Positions 51,824 to 62,033 of a DNA stretch of 64,000 nucleotides are shown piece after piece (position 1 is the stretch's first letter; the number at the start of each line of letters is the position of its first letter). A program made the position numbers and the translations under genes. Source of the stretch: Zygosaccharomyces rouxii (taxonomy: Eukaryota > Ascomycota > Saccharomycetes > Saccharomycetales > Saccharomycetaceae); assembly GCF_000026365.1 (NCBI RefSeq), contig NC_012992.1, positions 930,001 through 994,000 of the forward strand, read 5' to 3'. The notes beneath the pieces were generated by a model. It saw only the letters and a list, made by a program, of their open reading frames with translations, had not been told where the DNA came from and made no database searches.

Positions 51824-53340
51824 ATGACCAAGGTTAAAGTGTATGTATGCGTGTGAGGATATGAGAATTTCTCAGAATAAGAGTTACTAACTGTTTACCT
51901 TTGATTAGGCTCGTTATTCATGTTGAAGAGAATAATCTTTCAGCTGTCATTGAAAAAGTGGAAAAACTAAATGCCAAGTCAGGCCCATTCGATTGTGCCA
52001 TCCTGCTGGGTAATATAGGTTCCAAATTGGATTCTATAAAGATTACTGCAAAACTTCCACCAATTTTTGTACCTGGTAATGACGATTCTAACATAGAAGG
52101 TTTAGTGATATTGAAAAATGGTATTTATAAATCGGCAAGCAAACTAAAGATTGGTTATTTTACAGGAAGTAATGAAGAAGAATTGTCTAAATTCAATGAT
52201 CCTGTAGATATTCTTATAACCCCTGAATGTAGTGTTGCCATTGGTAAGGAACATTTAAAGACACCAGGGAATAGTCAAGTTGATGAAGTCGTGAAATTAT
52301 CCCATCCCAAATACCATTTTACATATACCGATCCTAACAGTTTCGTGGAATTAGAACCATTCTTTTGGCAAGAAGATCAAAAAGTGACCAGGTTTATTAA
52401 CCTGGCAGCATATGGATCCAAAAATAAGTGGGCTTATGCCTTTAATATTGATACCGATGTTGATGTACCTCTTCCAAGTGAACTTATGAATAATCCCTAC
52501 ATCTCGAACCAGTCCACAAGGAAGCATCCTCGCGAAAGTGCTCAGTTGGGCGAGGAACCTCAGAAGAAGAAACCTACAGGTGAGGTAAAGAAAGTACTAC
52601 CGGTAACTTGCCATTTCTGTTTTACGAATCCAGATATCGAGGACCACATGGTAATTTCCATTGCAAGTAAATCTTACGTTACTACTGCTAAAGGCCCTCT
52701 AAGTATACCGAGAGGTGATATGGATTTTTCGGGCCATTGTCTTATTATACCAATTGAACATGTACCCAAACTGAATAGAGAGGATAAGGATTTCTTTCAA
52801 AATGAACTACGACAAGAATTATTAAGATACGAAAATAGCATTACCCAGATGAATTTCAAGAAATTCGATATGTCTACAGTGGTTTTCGAGATACATTCAG
52901 ACAATATGGTTCATTTTCACAAACAAGTAGTCCCAATTCCCAAATTCCTCACAATGAAGTTTCCTGGTGCTTTAGATAGACAAGTTCACATCAATAATGA
53001 GAAATTTGGTCGTAATAGGAACATAGAATTCGAATTTTTCGAGTCTCCTGAAGATCCAAAATATAAGGAAATTGTCAACGATCCCAAGAGTAATTATATG
53101 ATGTTTTCCATCTACGAGACTCCAGAAGCACCACCTCGAGTATACTTGGGAAAGTTCGATGCAAACGATAGAATTGATCTCCAATTTGGCAGAAGGACTT
53201 TAGCGTTTTTACTACACCTACCAAACAGAGTCAACTGGAGATCTCCTGCATGTTTACAAAGTAAAGAACAGGAAGAAGCTGAAGTAAGCAGATTCCAAAA
53301 AGCCTACGGAGACTACGATATTGCTGGAGCAACCGATTAA
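51824..53340 (+). CDS. DRN1: Drn1, CwfJ-family regulator of lariat debranching, two exons
   Basis: Exons are 51824..51840 and 51909..53340 (482 residues). Splicing joins ATGACCAAGGTTAAAGT to GCTCGTT, giving MTKVKVLVIHVEENN; without splicing the long frame has no usable ATG. The N-terminal half is a metallophosphatase-like fold (Dbr1 relative), and the C-terminal half has the CwfJ domains, VTCHFCFTNPDIEDHMVISIASKSYVT and SGHCLIIPIEHVP with a HIT-like core, ending NRVNWRSPACL. Drn1 binds spliceosomes and helps Dbr1 debranch lariats. It is convergent with MRD1 (45 bases) and follows DBF2 as YGR093W does. Confidence 0.93.
51841..51908 (+). other. DRN1 intron (68 bases)
   Basis: Donor GTATGT at 51841-51846, branch TACTAAC at 51885-51891 and acceptor TAG ending at 51908. 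All three signals are perfect and restore an ATG start in frame, so this is a confident intron despite its small size. Confidence 0.9.
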
Positions 53341-53385
53341 TTGATAGAATATGTGTGTATTATATATGTATAAATACTAACCAAA

Positions 53386-55986
53386 TTAAACACCGTCCAT
53401 TCCTTCATCTTCTTCATCGATATCCACTTTTCTTCTACCACCACTGTTTCTAATGGCACCATATTCTCTGGAAGCCTGTTGTTTTTTGACTCTGTTTGTC
53501 ATTCTTCTGATCTCTTCTTCAGCATCTTCAGCATCCTCTTGGGCGTATTGCATTACCAATCTACGACCTAACAAGTGAACACCCTGTAATTGATCCATAG
53601 CGTTCTCAGCTTCTTTAGGCAATAAAAATTCCACAAAGGCAAACCCTCTTGCGGATTTGTCGAATTTCTTTGGAACTCTCACAGACTTTAATTGGCCGAA
53701 AGAACTGAATAATTCGAACACATCCTTTCTGGCGGCTTCAAACGGCAAGTTCTTAACAATGATTTTACCGCTCTTCTTACGGGTTTGTTTAGGGGCATTA
53801 GTGGAGCCACCTTGTCTATGAGACAATTTCAACTGTAATTTATGACCATCTAGTGCGGTACCATCTAGAGCGTTGATAACAGCAACGGCTTGAGCTCTAC
53901 TCTTGAATTCCACAAAACCAAATCCCATGGATAGGACTTTACCTGTATTACTAGGATCAGGTTTAGTCTTAACCTGAGCAACAACAAATCCGTCAAATGG
54001 TTTGAACTTTTCGGCCAATTGTTGTGTAGTAGTGGCAAAATTTAAGTTCTTCACAAATATGGATGCTGTAGGGCCTTCGAATCCATCATCTGCTTCTGCT
54101 TGAGTATCATCCGTGTTCATGATATCTTCTGCAGAAGGTTTAGCCTCTTTAACTACTTCAGGTTTTTCTGAACCCTCCATCCGTTCATCAGTTTGTGCGT
54201 CTCTCGTGAAGCAATCCTTAGGTCCCTTTTCCAAATATATGATACCATCTTTAAATCTCTTGTACGCCAATTTACTGAATGCAGCTCTCGCTGAAGTAAC
54301 GTCTCGGTATTGTATAATGGCAATAGTACCAGCAGGGGGCATGAGAAACCTTTCCAGTTTACCAAACGGTAAAAACAATTCACCCAACTCTTCTACAGTG
54401 GTTCCATATGGGAAGTTCTTGACCAAAATAACACGATCATCTCTTTGACCTGGAGATTTTAACTGGTCAAATTTCGCTAAATCAACACCTTTAGATTCAA
54501 AATATTTTCTAACATCACCAATGACATGAGCTTCAGCTAGTGCTTGCTTAACAGCTGAGCTAGAATTTTCTGGATCAATCAATTGAGACTTTTGCATACC
54601 TAATTTAGCCGCTACACTACCCAATACTGCATCTTGGTTCATGTACAAGGAATTCCAAGCAAAAGTCTGTTTTGATGCCGTAGCCTTTCTCTTTAATTCT
54701 CTCTGTTTTTTCAAAGGTAAATTCTTCATATCAAATTCATCAAGTCTATGATTCTTTTGAGAATTTGCTGGTAAGATGTGCAGCAATCTTCCCTGGAAAA
54801 TCTGTTTGTCTAATTCGATATATGCCTCTACAGCATCCTTTGGATCCTTAAATTGAACATAAGCAAAACCTTTAGATTGACCAGTTCTTGTATCCAATGC
54901 AATGTGAACTTCTTCCAGTTCACCAAATTTTCCGAACAGCTCTTTGAAATCATCTTCAGTAGAACCATAAAGAATATTACGAAGGAACAATCTACCAGTC
55001 TCGCTAATCTTTTCTATAGCTACTTCTTCCTCACTTTTAGCCGGTGGTTCTTCTTCAACAGGTTCCTCTTCAACAGGTTCTTCCACTTGTGATTCTTCCT
55101 TAGGTTGCACTTCTTCCCCCTCTCCAGATTTTCTAACAGGTTCATTTTCACCTTCTCTAATTCTTATGCGTCGTTGTTTAAACCAATCAAGGTCAGATAC
55201 CTGTTCATCTCTCGCCAGTTGATCTTGTGGCTCTTCTTGAGACTGCTCTTCAAGTTGCTCTTCAGGTTGTTCTTGAGGCTCCTCAGTAGATCCTCCAAAA
55301 TTATCTAGACTAACCATTTTTTCCTCTTCTTCTGGATGCTCATCCTTATGTTCACCTTGTAATTGATCAAAATCCACATATTCATCATCACTATCTTCTC
55401 CGCCTTTCATTGCCAATGCTTCAGCCAAAAGAGAGTTTCCCTGTGGCACATCTTCCTGTTGAGACTCAGATTGAGACTCAGGACCTTTAGCTAGTTTCTC
55501 CCACGAAGTCACTTGTGAATTTGGTTTCATAGTTTCAATAAACTCTTGTAATTTTTTATTTTTTTCAATTTCTGCATCAATTTCTGATTTATTATTCTTC
55601 TTATCCTTCTTTGGCTTTTTATTAGCATTCTGTAACTCTTCTTCACGTTCTCTAAGTCTCTTAAGTGCTTCTCTTTTCCTTAGTTTAACAGGCTGTGGCA
55701 CTGAAGGATCTGCAAAACTCTTTGCCATAGAAACGTCGATTCTAGTGGCATCGATAAAAGTTCTGTGAAAAAATTGAACAGCATCCTTAGCATCATCCTC
55801 ATTTCTGTATCCAATAAATGCAAACCTTCTACTTTGACCATCTCTATCTTTTAATATTTTTAAATCTGTAATCAAATTACCCACATTTGTACTCGAATAC
55901 TTATCCACAAGCCTTTTGGTAAACTTTTCTTTCAGTTTATCATCACTCAAGTATTGAGGAAGGTTCTTGACAATAATACGTGACAT
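53386..55986 (-). CDS. MRD1: Multi-RRM pre-rRNA processing factor Mrd1
   Basis: An 866-residue protein (S. cerevisiae Mrd1 about 887). Successive RNA recognition motifs are visible: RRM1 at the N-terminus (MSRIIVKNLPQYL...RRFAFIGYRN), another at ~330-400 (GRLFLRNILYGSTEDDFKELF...KGFAYVQF), then VILVKNFPYGTTVEEL (~515), SIFVKNLNFATTTQQL...GFGFVEF (~650) and IIVKNLPFEAARKDVFELF...RGFAFVEF (~750). A Glu/Gln-rich acidic region separates the first two. Mrd1 binds 35S pre-rRNA and is needed for 18S rRNA production. The promoter has five PAC copies and a palindromic RRPE. It corresponds to YPR112C. Confidence 0.96.
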   Translation of the reverse strand: MSRIIVKNLPQYLSDDKLKEKFTKRLVDKYSSTNVGNLITDLKILKDRDGQSRRFAFIGYRNEDDAKDAVQFFHRTFIDATRIDVSMAKSFADPSVPQPVKLRKREALKRLREREEELQNANKKPKKDKKNNKSEIDAEIEKNKKLQEFIETMKPNSQVTSWEKLAKGPESQSESQQEDVPQGNSLLAEALAMKGGEDSDDEYVDFDQLQGEHKDEHPEEEEKMVSLDNFGGSTEEPQEQPEEQLEEQSQEEPQDQLARDEQVSDLDWFKQRRIRIREGENEPVRKSGEGEEVQPKEESQVEEPVEEEPVEEEPPAKSEEEVAIEKISETGRLFLRNILYGSTEDDFKELFGKFGELEEVHIALDTRTGQSKGFAYVQFKDPKDAVEAYIELDKQIFQGRLLHILPANSQKNHRLDEFDMKNLPLKKQRELKRKATASKQTFAWNSLYMNQDAVLGSVAAKLGMQKSQLIDPENSSSAVKQALAEAHVIGDVRKYFESKGVDLAKFDQLKSPGQRDDRVILVKNFPYGTTVEELGELFLPFGKLERFLMPPAGTIAIIQYRDVTSARAAFSKLAYKRFKDGIIYLEKGPKDCFTRDAQTDERMEGSEKPEVVKEAKPSAEDIMNTDDTQAEADDGFEGPTASIFVKNLNFATTTQQLAEKFKPFDGFVVAQVKTKPDPSNTGKVLSMGFGFVEFKSRAQAVAVINALDGTALDGHKLQLKLSHRQGGSTNAPKQTRKKSGKIIVKNLPFEAARKDVFELFSSFGQLKSVRVPKKFDKSARGFAFVEFLLPKEAENAMDQLQGVHLLGRRLVMQYAQEDAEDAEEEIRRMTNRVKKQQASREYGAIRNSGGRRKVDIDEEDEGMDGV

Positions 55987-56716
55987 ATCGAGAAGTACAG
56001 GCTTCTTAGTATACGTCTCTGTATATTTTGTTTTATGCGATGAGGTGAGATGAGATGAGATAAGATGAGATGAGCTTGAAATTTTTCACTGCGTAAAGTA
56101 AAAAATTATACAAAAAATAGAAAAGTAGGTTAAATATATCAAGAATTGGGATTTATGGCATTCGAGACGCTCTCTATATCAACTCAGGACTGATATAGAT
56201 AACTTACAAGATTCGTCGTTCGCTTTCACGTATCTTGAAGCTTGTTATGAGCAATAGTAAGTGGTGTGATGAACAAGTACGTTAGATACACATGCTATAC
56301 GGATTTTTCCACTACGATATGGAATGAAGTGTCAGATTGACGCTAGTTGAGCTATGGATGTGTTATGTTGAAAACTTCTTGGATTCTGTGACTGCCACAG
56401 GGTATTCAAACTTTCAAACGTAACAGAGCGTCAGAGCGTCAGAGAACCGCCCAGCTCGAGGAATTACTGCAAGACATGACTACAGCCAAGTATTATAGTA
56501 TAATAAGACCTCCAAATTTTACCAGTCGAGTCAATCGCACTGCCGAAGCCTTCTTATCCACCTTACTAGTGGCTCAAGCTCATCTTATCTCATCTCATCT
56601 CATCGCATTGGTGAAAAATTTTTCATTCGGAGTTGTAGAGGCAGGAAGCTTGAAGCTCATGATGAAGATTCCTACAACGAACTAATAACTATTCTCTTTA
56701 CATCTTTTAATGATAG
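55987..56716. promoter_or_regulatory. MRD1-VAS1 divergent spacer with PAC/RRPE at both ends
   Basis: A 730-base divergent region. Near MRD1, five GATGAG copies (56039-56074) precede TGAAATTTTTCA (56077-56088). Near VAS1, four CTCATC copies (56579-56604) precede the perfect palindrome TGAAAAATTTTTCA (56612-56625). A 69-codon frame at 56476-56685 overlaps the second array and is probably chance. Confidence 0.75.
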
Positions 56717-59700
56717 ATGCACAAGTGGTTTCGCCTGGTATCTGTAAAATCGCCATTTTCAATATATAGACATTTTAGTTTTAATACTAAGTCTTGTTCT
56801 CTGGCAATTGCTTCATCACCATTGTCGATTTCAAGAGAAAAGAAACCAATACAAATACCAGTACTGCAAACTAGATATTTTACTATGAGTGATCTAGAGA
56901 AGTTACCACCAGTCGATCCTAAGACTGGTGAAATTATTATCAACCCCAAGAAGGAGGATGGTAGTGAAAAGACACCTAAGGAAATTGAGAAGGAAAAGAA
57001 GAAGGCAGAGAAACTATTGAAATTTGCAGCTAAACAAGCTAAGCAGAACGAAAAGAAAAAGCAAGCTGGCAATGATGGTAACAGTGAAAAGAAGAAGTCA
57101 AAGAAGAAGGAAGCTGAACCAATTCCTGAATTTGTGGACAAAACTGTTCCAGGTGAAAAGAAGGTTTTACTTTCCTTGGATGATCCATCTTTGAAGGCTT
57201 ACAATCCTGCTAATGTGGAATCATCTTGGTACAGTTGGTGGGAAAAATCTGGATTCTTCGAACCTGAATTTACCGCTGATGGCAAGATCAAACCAGAGGG
57301 AGTTTTCTGCATTCCTGCCCCACCACCAAACGTCACAGGTGCATTGCACATTGGACATGCCCTAACCATTTCCATTCAAGATTCCTTAATCAGATTCAAC
57401 AGAATGAAGGGTAAAACCGTTTTGTTCTTACCAGGATTTGATCATGCTGGTATTGCAACACAATCTGTTGTTGAAAAACAAGTTTGGAACAAAGAGAAGA
57501 AGACCAGACACGACTACGGTAGAGAGGCCTTCGTTGACAAGGTTTGGGATTGGAAAACTGAATATCATGAAAGAATTAAGTCTCAAATTAAGAAATTAGG
57601 TGCTTCTTACGCATGGTCTAGAGAGGCCTTCACTTTGGATCCTAAATTAAGTAAGGCTGTCGTTGAAGCTTTTGTCAGATTGCATGATGAAGGTATCATT
57701 TATCGTGATAACAGATTAGTCAACTGGTCAGTTAAATTGAACACTGCAATTTCCAATTTAGAAGTCGAAAACAAGGATGTCAAGGGTAGAACTCTACTGA
57801 ATGTACCAAATTATGATGAAAAGGTCGAATTTGGTGTTTTGACTTCATTGGCTTATCCTGTGGTGGATAGCGACGAAAAATTGATCATCGCTACTACCAG
57901 ACCTGAAACCCTATTTGGTGATACTGGTATTGCAGTCCATCCTGATGATTCTCGTTACAAACATTTACACGGTAAGTTTGCTCAACATCCATTCTTGGAT
58001 AAGAAAATCCCAATTGTTTGTGATAGTGAAGCTGTTGACATGGAATTTGGTACTGGTGCTGTCAAGATTACCCCTGCCCATGACCAAAACGATTACAACA
58101 CCGGTAAGCGTCACAATTTAGAATTTGTTAACATCTTAACCGATGATGGTTTACTGAATGAAAACTGCGGTCCTGAATGGCAAGGTATGAAGAGATTCGA
58201 CGCTAGAAAGAGAGTTATCGAACAATTGAAGGCCAAGGGTCTATTTGTGGACCAAAAGGATAATGAAATGACTATTCCAACTTGTTCAAGATCTGGTGAT
58301 ATTATCGAACCATTGCTAAAACCACAATGGTGGGTTTCTCAATCCGCTATGGCTAAGGAAGCCATTAAGGTGGTTAAAGAAGGTAAAATTACTATTACTC
58401 CAAAATCATCTGAAGCTGAATACTTCCATTGGTTGGAGAACATTCAAGATTGGTGTATTTCTAGACAACTATGGTGGGGTCACCGTTGTCCAGTTTACTT
58501 CATCGAAATTGAAGGTCAAGAAAACTCCAAAAACGATGACAAGTACTGGGTTTCTGGTAGAGATATTGAAGAAGCTGAGAAGAAAGCCAAAGCTAAGTTC
58601 CCTGATGCTAAGTTTTCCTTACATCAAGATGAAGATGTCTTAGACACTTGGTTCTCTTCCGGTTTGTGGCCATTCTCCACACTAGGTTGGCCTGAAAAGA
58701 CCGCTGACATGGAAAATTTCTACCCATTCTCCATGTTGGAAACCGGTTGGGATATCTTGTTCTTCTGGGTTAGTAGAATGATTCTGTTAGGTATTAAGAT
58801 GACTGGATCTGTTCCATTCAATGAAGTCTTCTGTCACTCTTTGGTTCGTGATGCTCAAGGTAGAAAGATGTCTAAGTCCTTGGGTAACGTTGTTGACCCT
58901 CTAGATGTGATCAACGGTATTAAATTGGCTGATTTACATGCTAAGCTTTACAACGGTAACTTGGACTCTAGAGAAGTTGAGAGAGCCAAGGCGGGCCAAA
59001 GTGAATCTTATCCAAATGGTATTCCTCAATGTGGTACCGATGCTATGAGATTTGCTCTTTGTGCTTATACCACTGGTGGTCGTGATATCAACTTGGATAT
59101 CATGCGTGTTGAAGGTTACAGAAAGTTCTGTAACAAGATCTACCAAGCCACTAAATTTGCTCTAATGAAATTGGGTCAAGACTACCAACCACCAGCCAAG
59201 GAAGGCCTTTCTGGTAATGAATCTCTAGTGGAGAAATGGATTCTACACAATTTGTCCTCCACCGCCAAGACCGTCAATGAAGCAATGGACAAACGTGAAT
59301 TTTTGCCAGCTACTAGTCAAATTTACGAATTATGGTATTTGATCTGTGATGTTTACATTGAAAACTCCAAGTACTTGATTCAAGAAGGTACTGAAAAGGA
59401 ACAGAAATCTGCTAAGGATACTTTGTACACTTTATTGGACAATGCCTTGAGATTAATCCATCCATTCATGCCATATATCTCGGAAGAAATGTGGCAACGT
59501 TTGCCAAGACGTGCTGAAGATTCTGTCCCAACTTTGGTTAAAGCTGCTTACCCAACTTTTACACCTGAATACGACAACGTTAAGGCCGCTAAGGATTACG
59601 ACTTGGTTTTGGATATCACTAAGGGAGCTCGTTCCTTGCTTGCCGAATACAACATCTTAAAGAACGGTAAAGTGTTCGTGGAAACTAACCACGAGGAATC

Positions 59701-60073
59701 CTACGAAACCGCCGTCTCTCAGAAGGATTCTATGGTTTCTTTAATCAAAGCTATCGACGAAATTACTGTCGTTCACAAGGCATCTGAAATCCCAGAAGGT
59801 TGTGTGTTAGCTTCTGTGAATCCTGAAGTCAGTGTGCATTTGTTGGTTAAAGGCCACATCGATATCGATGCTGAAATCGAGAAGGTACAAAAGAAATTGG
59901 ACAAGGCTACCAAGACTAGACAAGCCATTGAAACTAGTATAAGCAGCAAAGATTACGAGACCAAGGCCAGTGCTCAAGTCAAGGAAGCTAACAAGGCTCG
60001 TCTTGACAGTGCCACTGCTGAAATTGAAGGTTTCGATGCTACTATTGAAAACTTGAAGAGATTAAAACTTTAA
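56717..60073 (+). CDS. VAS1: Valyl-tRNA synthetase, mitochondrial and cytosolic forms
   Basis: An 1118-residue class I synthetase charging tRNA-Val. Signature HIGH is at 211-214 (GALHIGHAL) and KMSKS at 717-721; the editing domain holds ATTRPETLFGDT, and the C-terminus has the coiled coil typical of ValRS (~residues 1050-1115). Two ATGs set two products, as known for S. cerevisiae VAS1: the first (56717) adds a basic, Ser-rich 56-residue presequence for mitochondria, and the second (56885, MSDLEKLPPVD) starts the cytosolic enzyme. Codons are highly biased. PAC and RRPE sites upstream suggest co-regulation with ribosome production. Order DRN1-VAS1-RRP46 follows YGR093W-YGR095C. Confidence 0.97.
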   Translation: MHKWFRLVSVKSPFSIYRHFSFNTKSCSLAIASSPLSISREKKPIQIPVLQTRYFTMSDLEKLPPVDPKTGEIIINPKKEDGSEKTPKEIEKEKKKAEKLLKFAAKQAKQNEKKKQAGNDGNSEKKKSKKKEAEPIPEFVDKTVPGEKKVLLSLDDPSLKAYNPANVESSWYSWWEKSGFFEPEFTADGKIKPEGVFCIPAPPPNVTGALHIGHALTISIQDSLIRFNRMKGKTVLFLPGFDHAGIATQSVVEKQVWNKEKKTRHDYGREAFVDKVWDWKTEYHERIKSQIKKLGASYAWSREAFTLDPKLSKAVVEAFVRLHDEGIIYRDNRLVNWSVKLNTAISNLEVENKDVKGRTLLNVPNYDEKVEFGVLTSLAYPVVDSDEKLIIATTRPETLFGDTGIAVHPDDSRYKHLHGKFAQHPFLDKKIPIVCDSEAVDMEFGTGAVKITPAHDQNDYNTGKRHNLEFVNILTDDGLLNENCGPEWQGMKRFDARKRVIEQLKAKGLFVDQKDNEMTIPTCSRSGDIIEPLLKPQWWVSQSAMAKEAIKVVKEGKITITPKSSEAEYFHWLENIQDWCISRQLWWGHRCPVYFIEIEGQENSKNDDKYWVSGRDIEEAEKKAKAKFPDAKFSLHQDEDVLDTWFSSGLWPFSTLGWPEKTADMENFYPFSMLETGWDILFFWVSRMILLGIKMTGSVPFNEVFCHSLVRDAQGRKMSKSLGNVVDPLDVINGIKLADLHAKLYNGNLDSREVERAKAGQSESYPNGIPQCGTDAMRFALCAYTTGGRDINLDIMRVEGYRKFCNKIYQATKFALMKLGQDYQPPAKEGLSGNESLVEKWILHNLSSTAKTVNEAMDKREFLPATSQIYELWYLICDVYIENSKYLIQEGTEKEQKSAKDTLYTLLDNALRLIHPFMPYISEEMWQRLPRRAEDSVPTLVKAAYPTFTPEYDNVKAAKDYDLVLDITKGARSLLAEYNILKNGKVFVETNHEESYETAVSQKDSMVSLIKAIDEITVVHKASEIPEGCVLASVNPEVSVHLLVKGHIDIDAEIEKVQKKLDKATKTRQAIETSISSKDYETKASAQVKEANKARLDSATAEIEGFDATIENLKRLKL

Positions 60074-60128
60074 ATTTAATAATAAACTTATGATATAAAA
60101 TCGCTATAAAGGAAAATACATAAATAGA

Positions 60129-60803
60129 TCAAGTTTTTGTTCGTATTATTTCTGAATTTATGCGGTCTCCCAATACCTTCCGTAACTCCTGAACCAGCGT
60201 TAGACATCTTTCCTCACCTTGGGATAAAATTTGAAATAATTCATTTTGTGTAAAAGCTCCTGTACTATCCAGTAGTAAAATGTTTTGTACATTTTTACCA
60301 CTTTCTGTTATTTCCAATGCCAAGGTATGAACCGATTGTGATTCTTGTAATTGCTGTGCATTGGGATCTACAACTAGTTGGCCCTTAATGATTGCAAGTG
60401 GGACACTTGAGGCCATAGCTAAAAGACCAATACCAGAATCAACTAATGCAAGAACAGCTGCATTTATACAGCAACTTAGCTCTCTCTGAGAAAACTCTAA
60501 TTCCGGTTCACCTGCCTCCATCACTTGAAAAGTGATTTGACAAAGTCTTCGAGGATAAAGGTATCTAGCAATCAAGGGAGTCAACACACCACGTAATTTA
60601 TCCTCTATTAGCTTTTCCCTAGTGTTTGGAACGCCTTTAGCGGGTCTGACTATTATTTCAAGGGCCAATTGTGTAGGTAGTTCTTGTCTTGCCTTTGGTT
60701 CAATAGGACCCGTTACAGAGCAAACAACTTTAGTACTATGAGATTCAAACTCTGAAGAACCATCAACATGGTTTAAGATACCTGTAGATGCGATTATAGA
60801 CAT
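60129..60803 (-). CDS. RRP46: Exosome core subunit Rrp46
   Basis: A 224-residue RNase PH-like protein, one residue longer than S. cerevisiae Rrp46. Conserved runs include GILNHVDGSSEF, CSVTGPIEPKARQELPTQLALEIIVRPAKG and RELSCCINAAVLALVDSGIGL. It is part of the six-member ring of the nuclear and cytoplasmic exosome; eukaryotic ring subunits are catalytically inactive. The ATG at 60801-60803 (MSIIASTGIL) gives the family length; the frame opens slightly earlier only with GTG. RRPE and PAC lie about 70-85 bases upstream. Convergent with VAS1 (55 bases). Confidence 0.96.
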   Translation of the reverse strand: MSIIASTGILNHVDGSSEFESHSTKVVCSVTGPIEPKARQELPTQLALEIIVRPAKGVPNTREKLIEDKLRGVLTPLIARYLYPRRLCQITFQVMEAGEPELEFSQRELSCCINAAVLALVDSGIGLLAMASSVPLAIIKGQLVVDPNAQQLQESQSVHTLALEITESGKNVQNILLLDSTGAFTQNELFQILSQGEERCLTLVQELRKVLGDRINSEIIRTKT

Positions 60804-60869
60804 GGTTCTTCCCACTCAATCTGTATTTCTCTATTCTTACAGGTAGCAGTGATGAAAGGCGATGATCAT

Positions 60870-60888
60870 TGAAATTTTTCAACTCATC
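60870..60888. promoter_or_regulatory. RRPE and PAC in RRP46/TPC1 spacer
   Basis: Palindromic TGAAATTTTTCA (60870-60881) is followed by CTCATC (60883-60888) in the 194-base divergent spacer. Orientation and function favour RRP46 (exosome) as the regulated gene rather than TPC1. Confidence 0.7.
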
Positions 60889-60997
60889 TTAGCATTACTG
60901 TATGAGTAAAAAAAAAGATAACCGATTCAACAACAGTTATAATCAAGATGAAGCGTCAATTGAGATCTGATGTCGCTGTTGGTATGGTCAATTAACC

Positions 60998-61909
60998 ATG
61001 GTCAATAAGGATCACCTTCGTAAAGGTGAGAAGATACAAGTTACTTCGAGTCTGATGGCAGGCTCACTCTCAGGACTAGTGGCTAGAACCTTTACAGCAC
61101 CTATGGATACTATAAAGATAAGATTACAAGTGATGCCAGGAATGGGATTTACAACAATGGTCAAAGATGTGCTCAAGAAGGAGGGTCTTAGAGGATTTTG
61201 GAAGGGTAACGTACCTGGATCTGCGATGTATGTGATATATGGAGGAGTTCAGTTCAGCTCTTATTCATTTTATAACAGTGCGTTGAATGAATTTGGATGG
61301 GGGCCACAACTTCAAGGACTAATTGTCGGGGCACTAGCAGGTATGACAAGCAGCATGGTATCTTACCCTTTCGACGTATTGAGAACTAGATTCGCAGCAG
61401 ACCGACGAGTAATGTTTTCCAAATTAACACATAGCATATACGAGATCTGGTCTCAAAGAGGTATACAGGGCTTTTTCAAAGGCTGCCTCTCATCAATGCT
61501 AACCATTTCTTTAAACACTTCTATCATGTTTGGAACCTATGAAACCATTAGAGTTTATTGTGATAACACTAGAGAACAGTTTGGCGAAAGACAATGGCAC
61601 CATACATTGGATCATAGTGCAAGCTCAATGGGGGCCATATTGGCGAAACTAGCTACTTTCCCACTCGATACAGCCCGTAGAAGGCTAATGATTAGCGATT
61701 CAAGGAGTGTAAATCGATTTACACCGAAAATAGAGATCTACGAGAGGTATAAAGGACGAGGAATCATTCGCGTTGGTTGGCAAATTTTAACTTATGAAGG
61801 TGTATTTGCACTTTATCGGGGATTACCACTGGCATTGTTAAAAAGTATACCCACAACAGCGGTAAGCATATGGTCATATGAGGCCTGTCTAAGACTGTTG
61901 GTCAACTAA
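60998..61909 (+). CDS. TPC1: Mitochondrial thiamine pyrophosphate carrier
   Basis: A 303-residue member of the mitochondrial carrier family with three repeats and three signature motifs: PMDTIKIRLQ, PFDVLRTRF and PLDTARRRL. Sequence between them (FWKGNVPGSAMYVIYGGVQFSSYSFYNS, FFKGCLSSMLTISLNTSIMFGTYETIR, LYRGLPLALLKSIPTTAVSIWSYE) follows S. cerevisiae Tpc1. It imports thiamine pyrophosphate into the matrix for pyruvate and 2-oxoglutarate dehydrogenases. The first ATG at 60998 gives MVNKDHLRKGEK, aligning with the family. Position after RRP46 matches YGR095C-YGR096W. Confidence 0.95.
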   Translation: MVNKDHLRKGEKIQVTSSLMAGSLSGLVARTFTAPMDTIKIRLQVMPGMGFTTMVKDVLKKEGLRGFWKGNVPGSAMYVIYGGVQFSSYSFYNSALNEFGWGPQLQGLIVGALAGMTSSMVSYPFDVLRTRFAADRRVMFSKLTHSIYEIWSQRGIQGFFKGCLSSMLTISLNTSIMFGTYETIRVYCDNTREQFGERQWHHTLDHSASSMGAILAKLATFPLDTARRRLMISDSRSVNRFTPKIEIYERYKGRGIIRVGWQILTYEGVFALYRGLPLALLKSIPTTAVSIWSYEACLRLLVN

Positions 61910-62033
61910 GTACAAAGCTACTTATATACTAAACTCAGCATATATTCATAACATTAAAAATTAAAGCTTGAACATACTATCACAATCTTGCATTGTTATC
62001 CCTTTCAAGTACATAATCTTGCTCCAACATCGC

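Noticed and set aside
56476..56685. 69-codon frame with ATG in the MRD1-VAS1 spacer
   Set aside because: Runs through the PAC array and RRPE, so better explained as promoter DNA.
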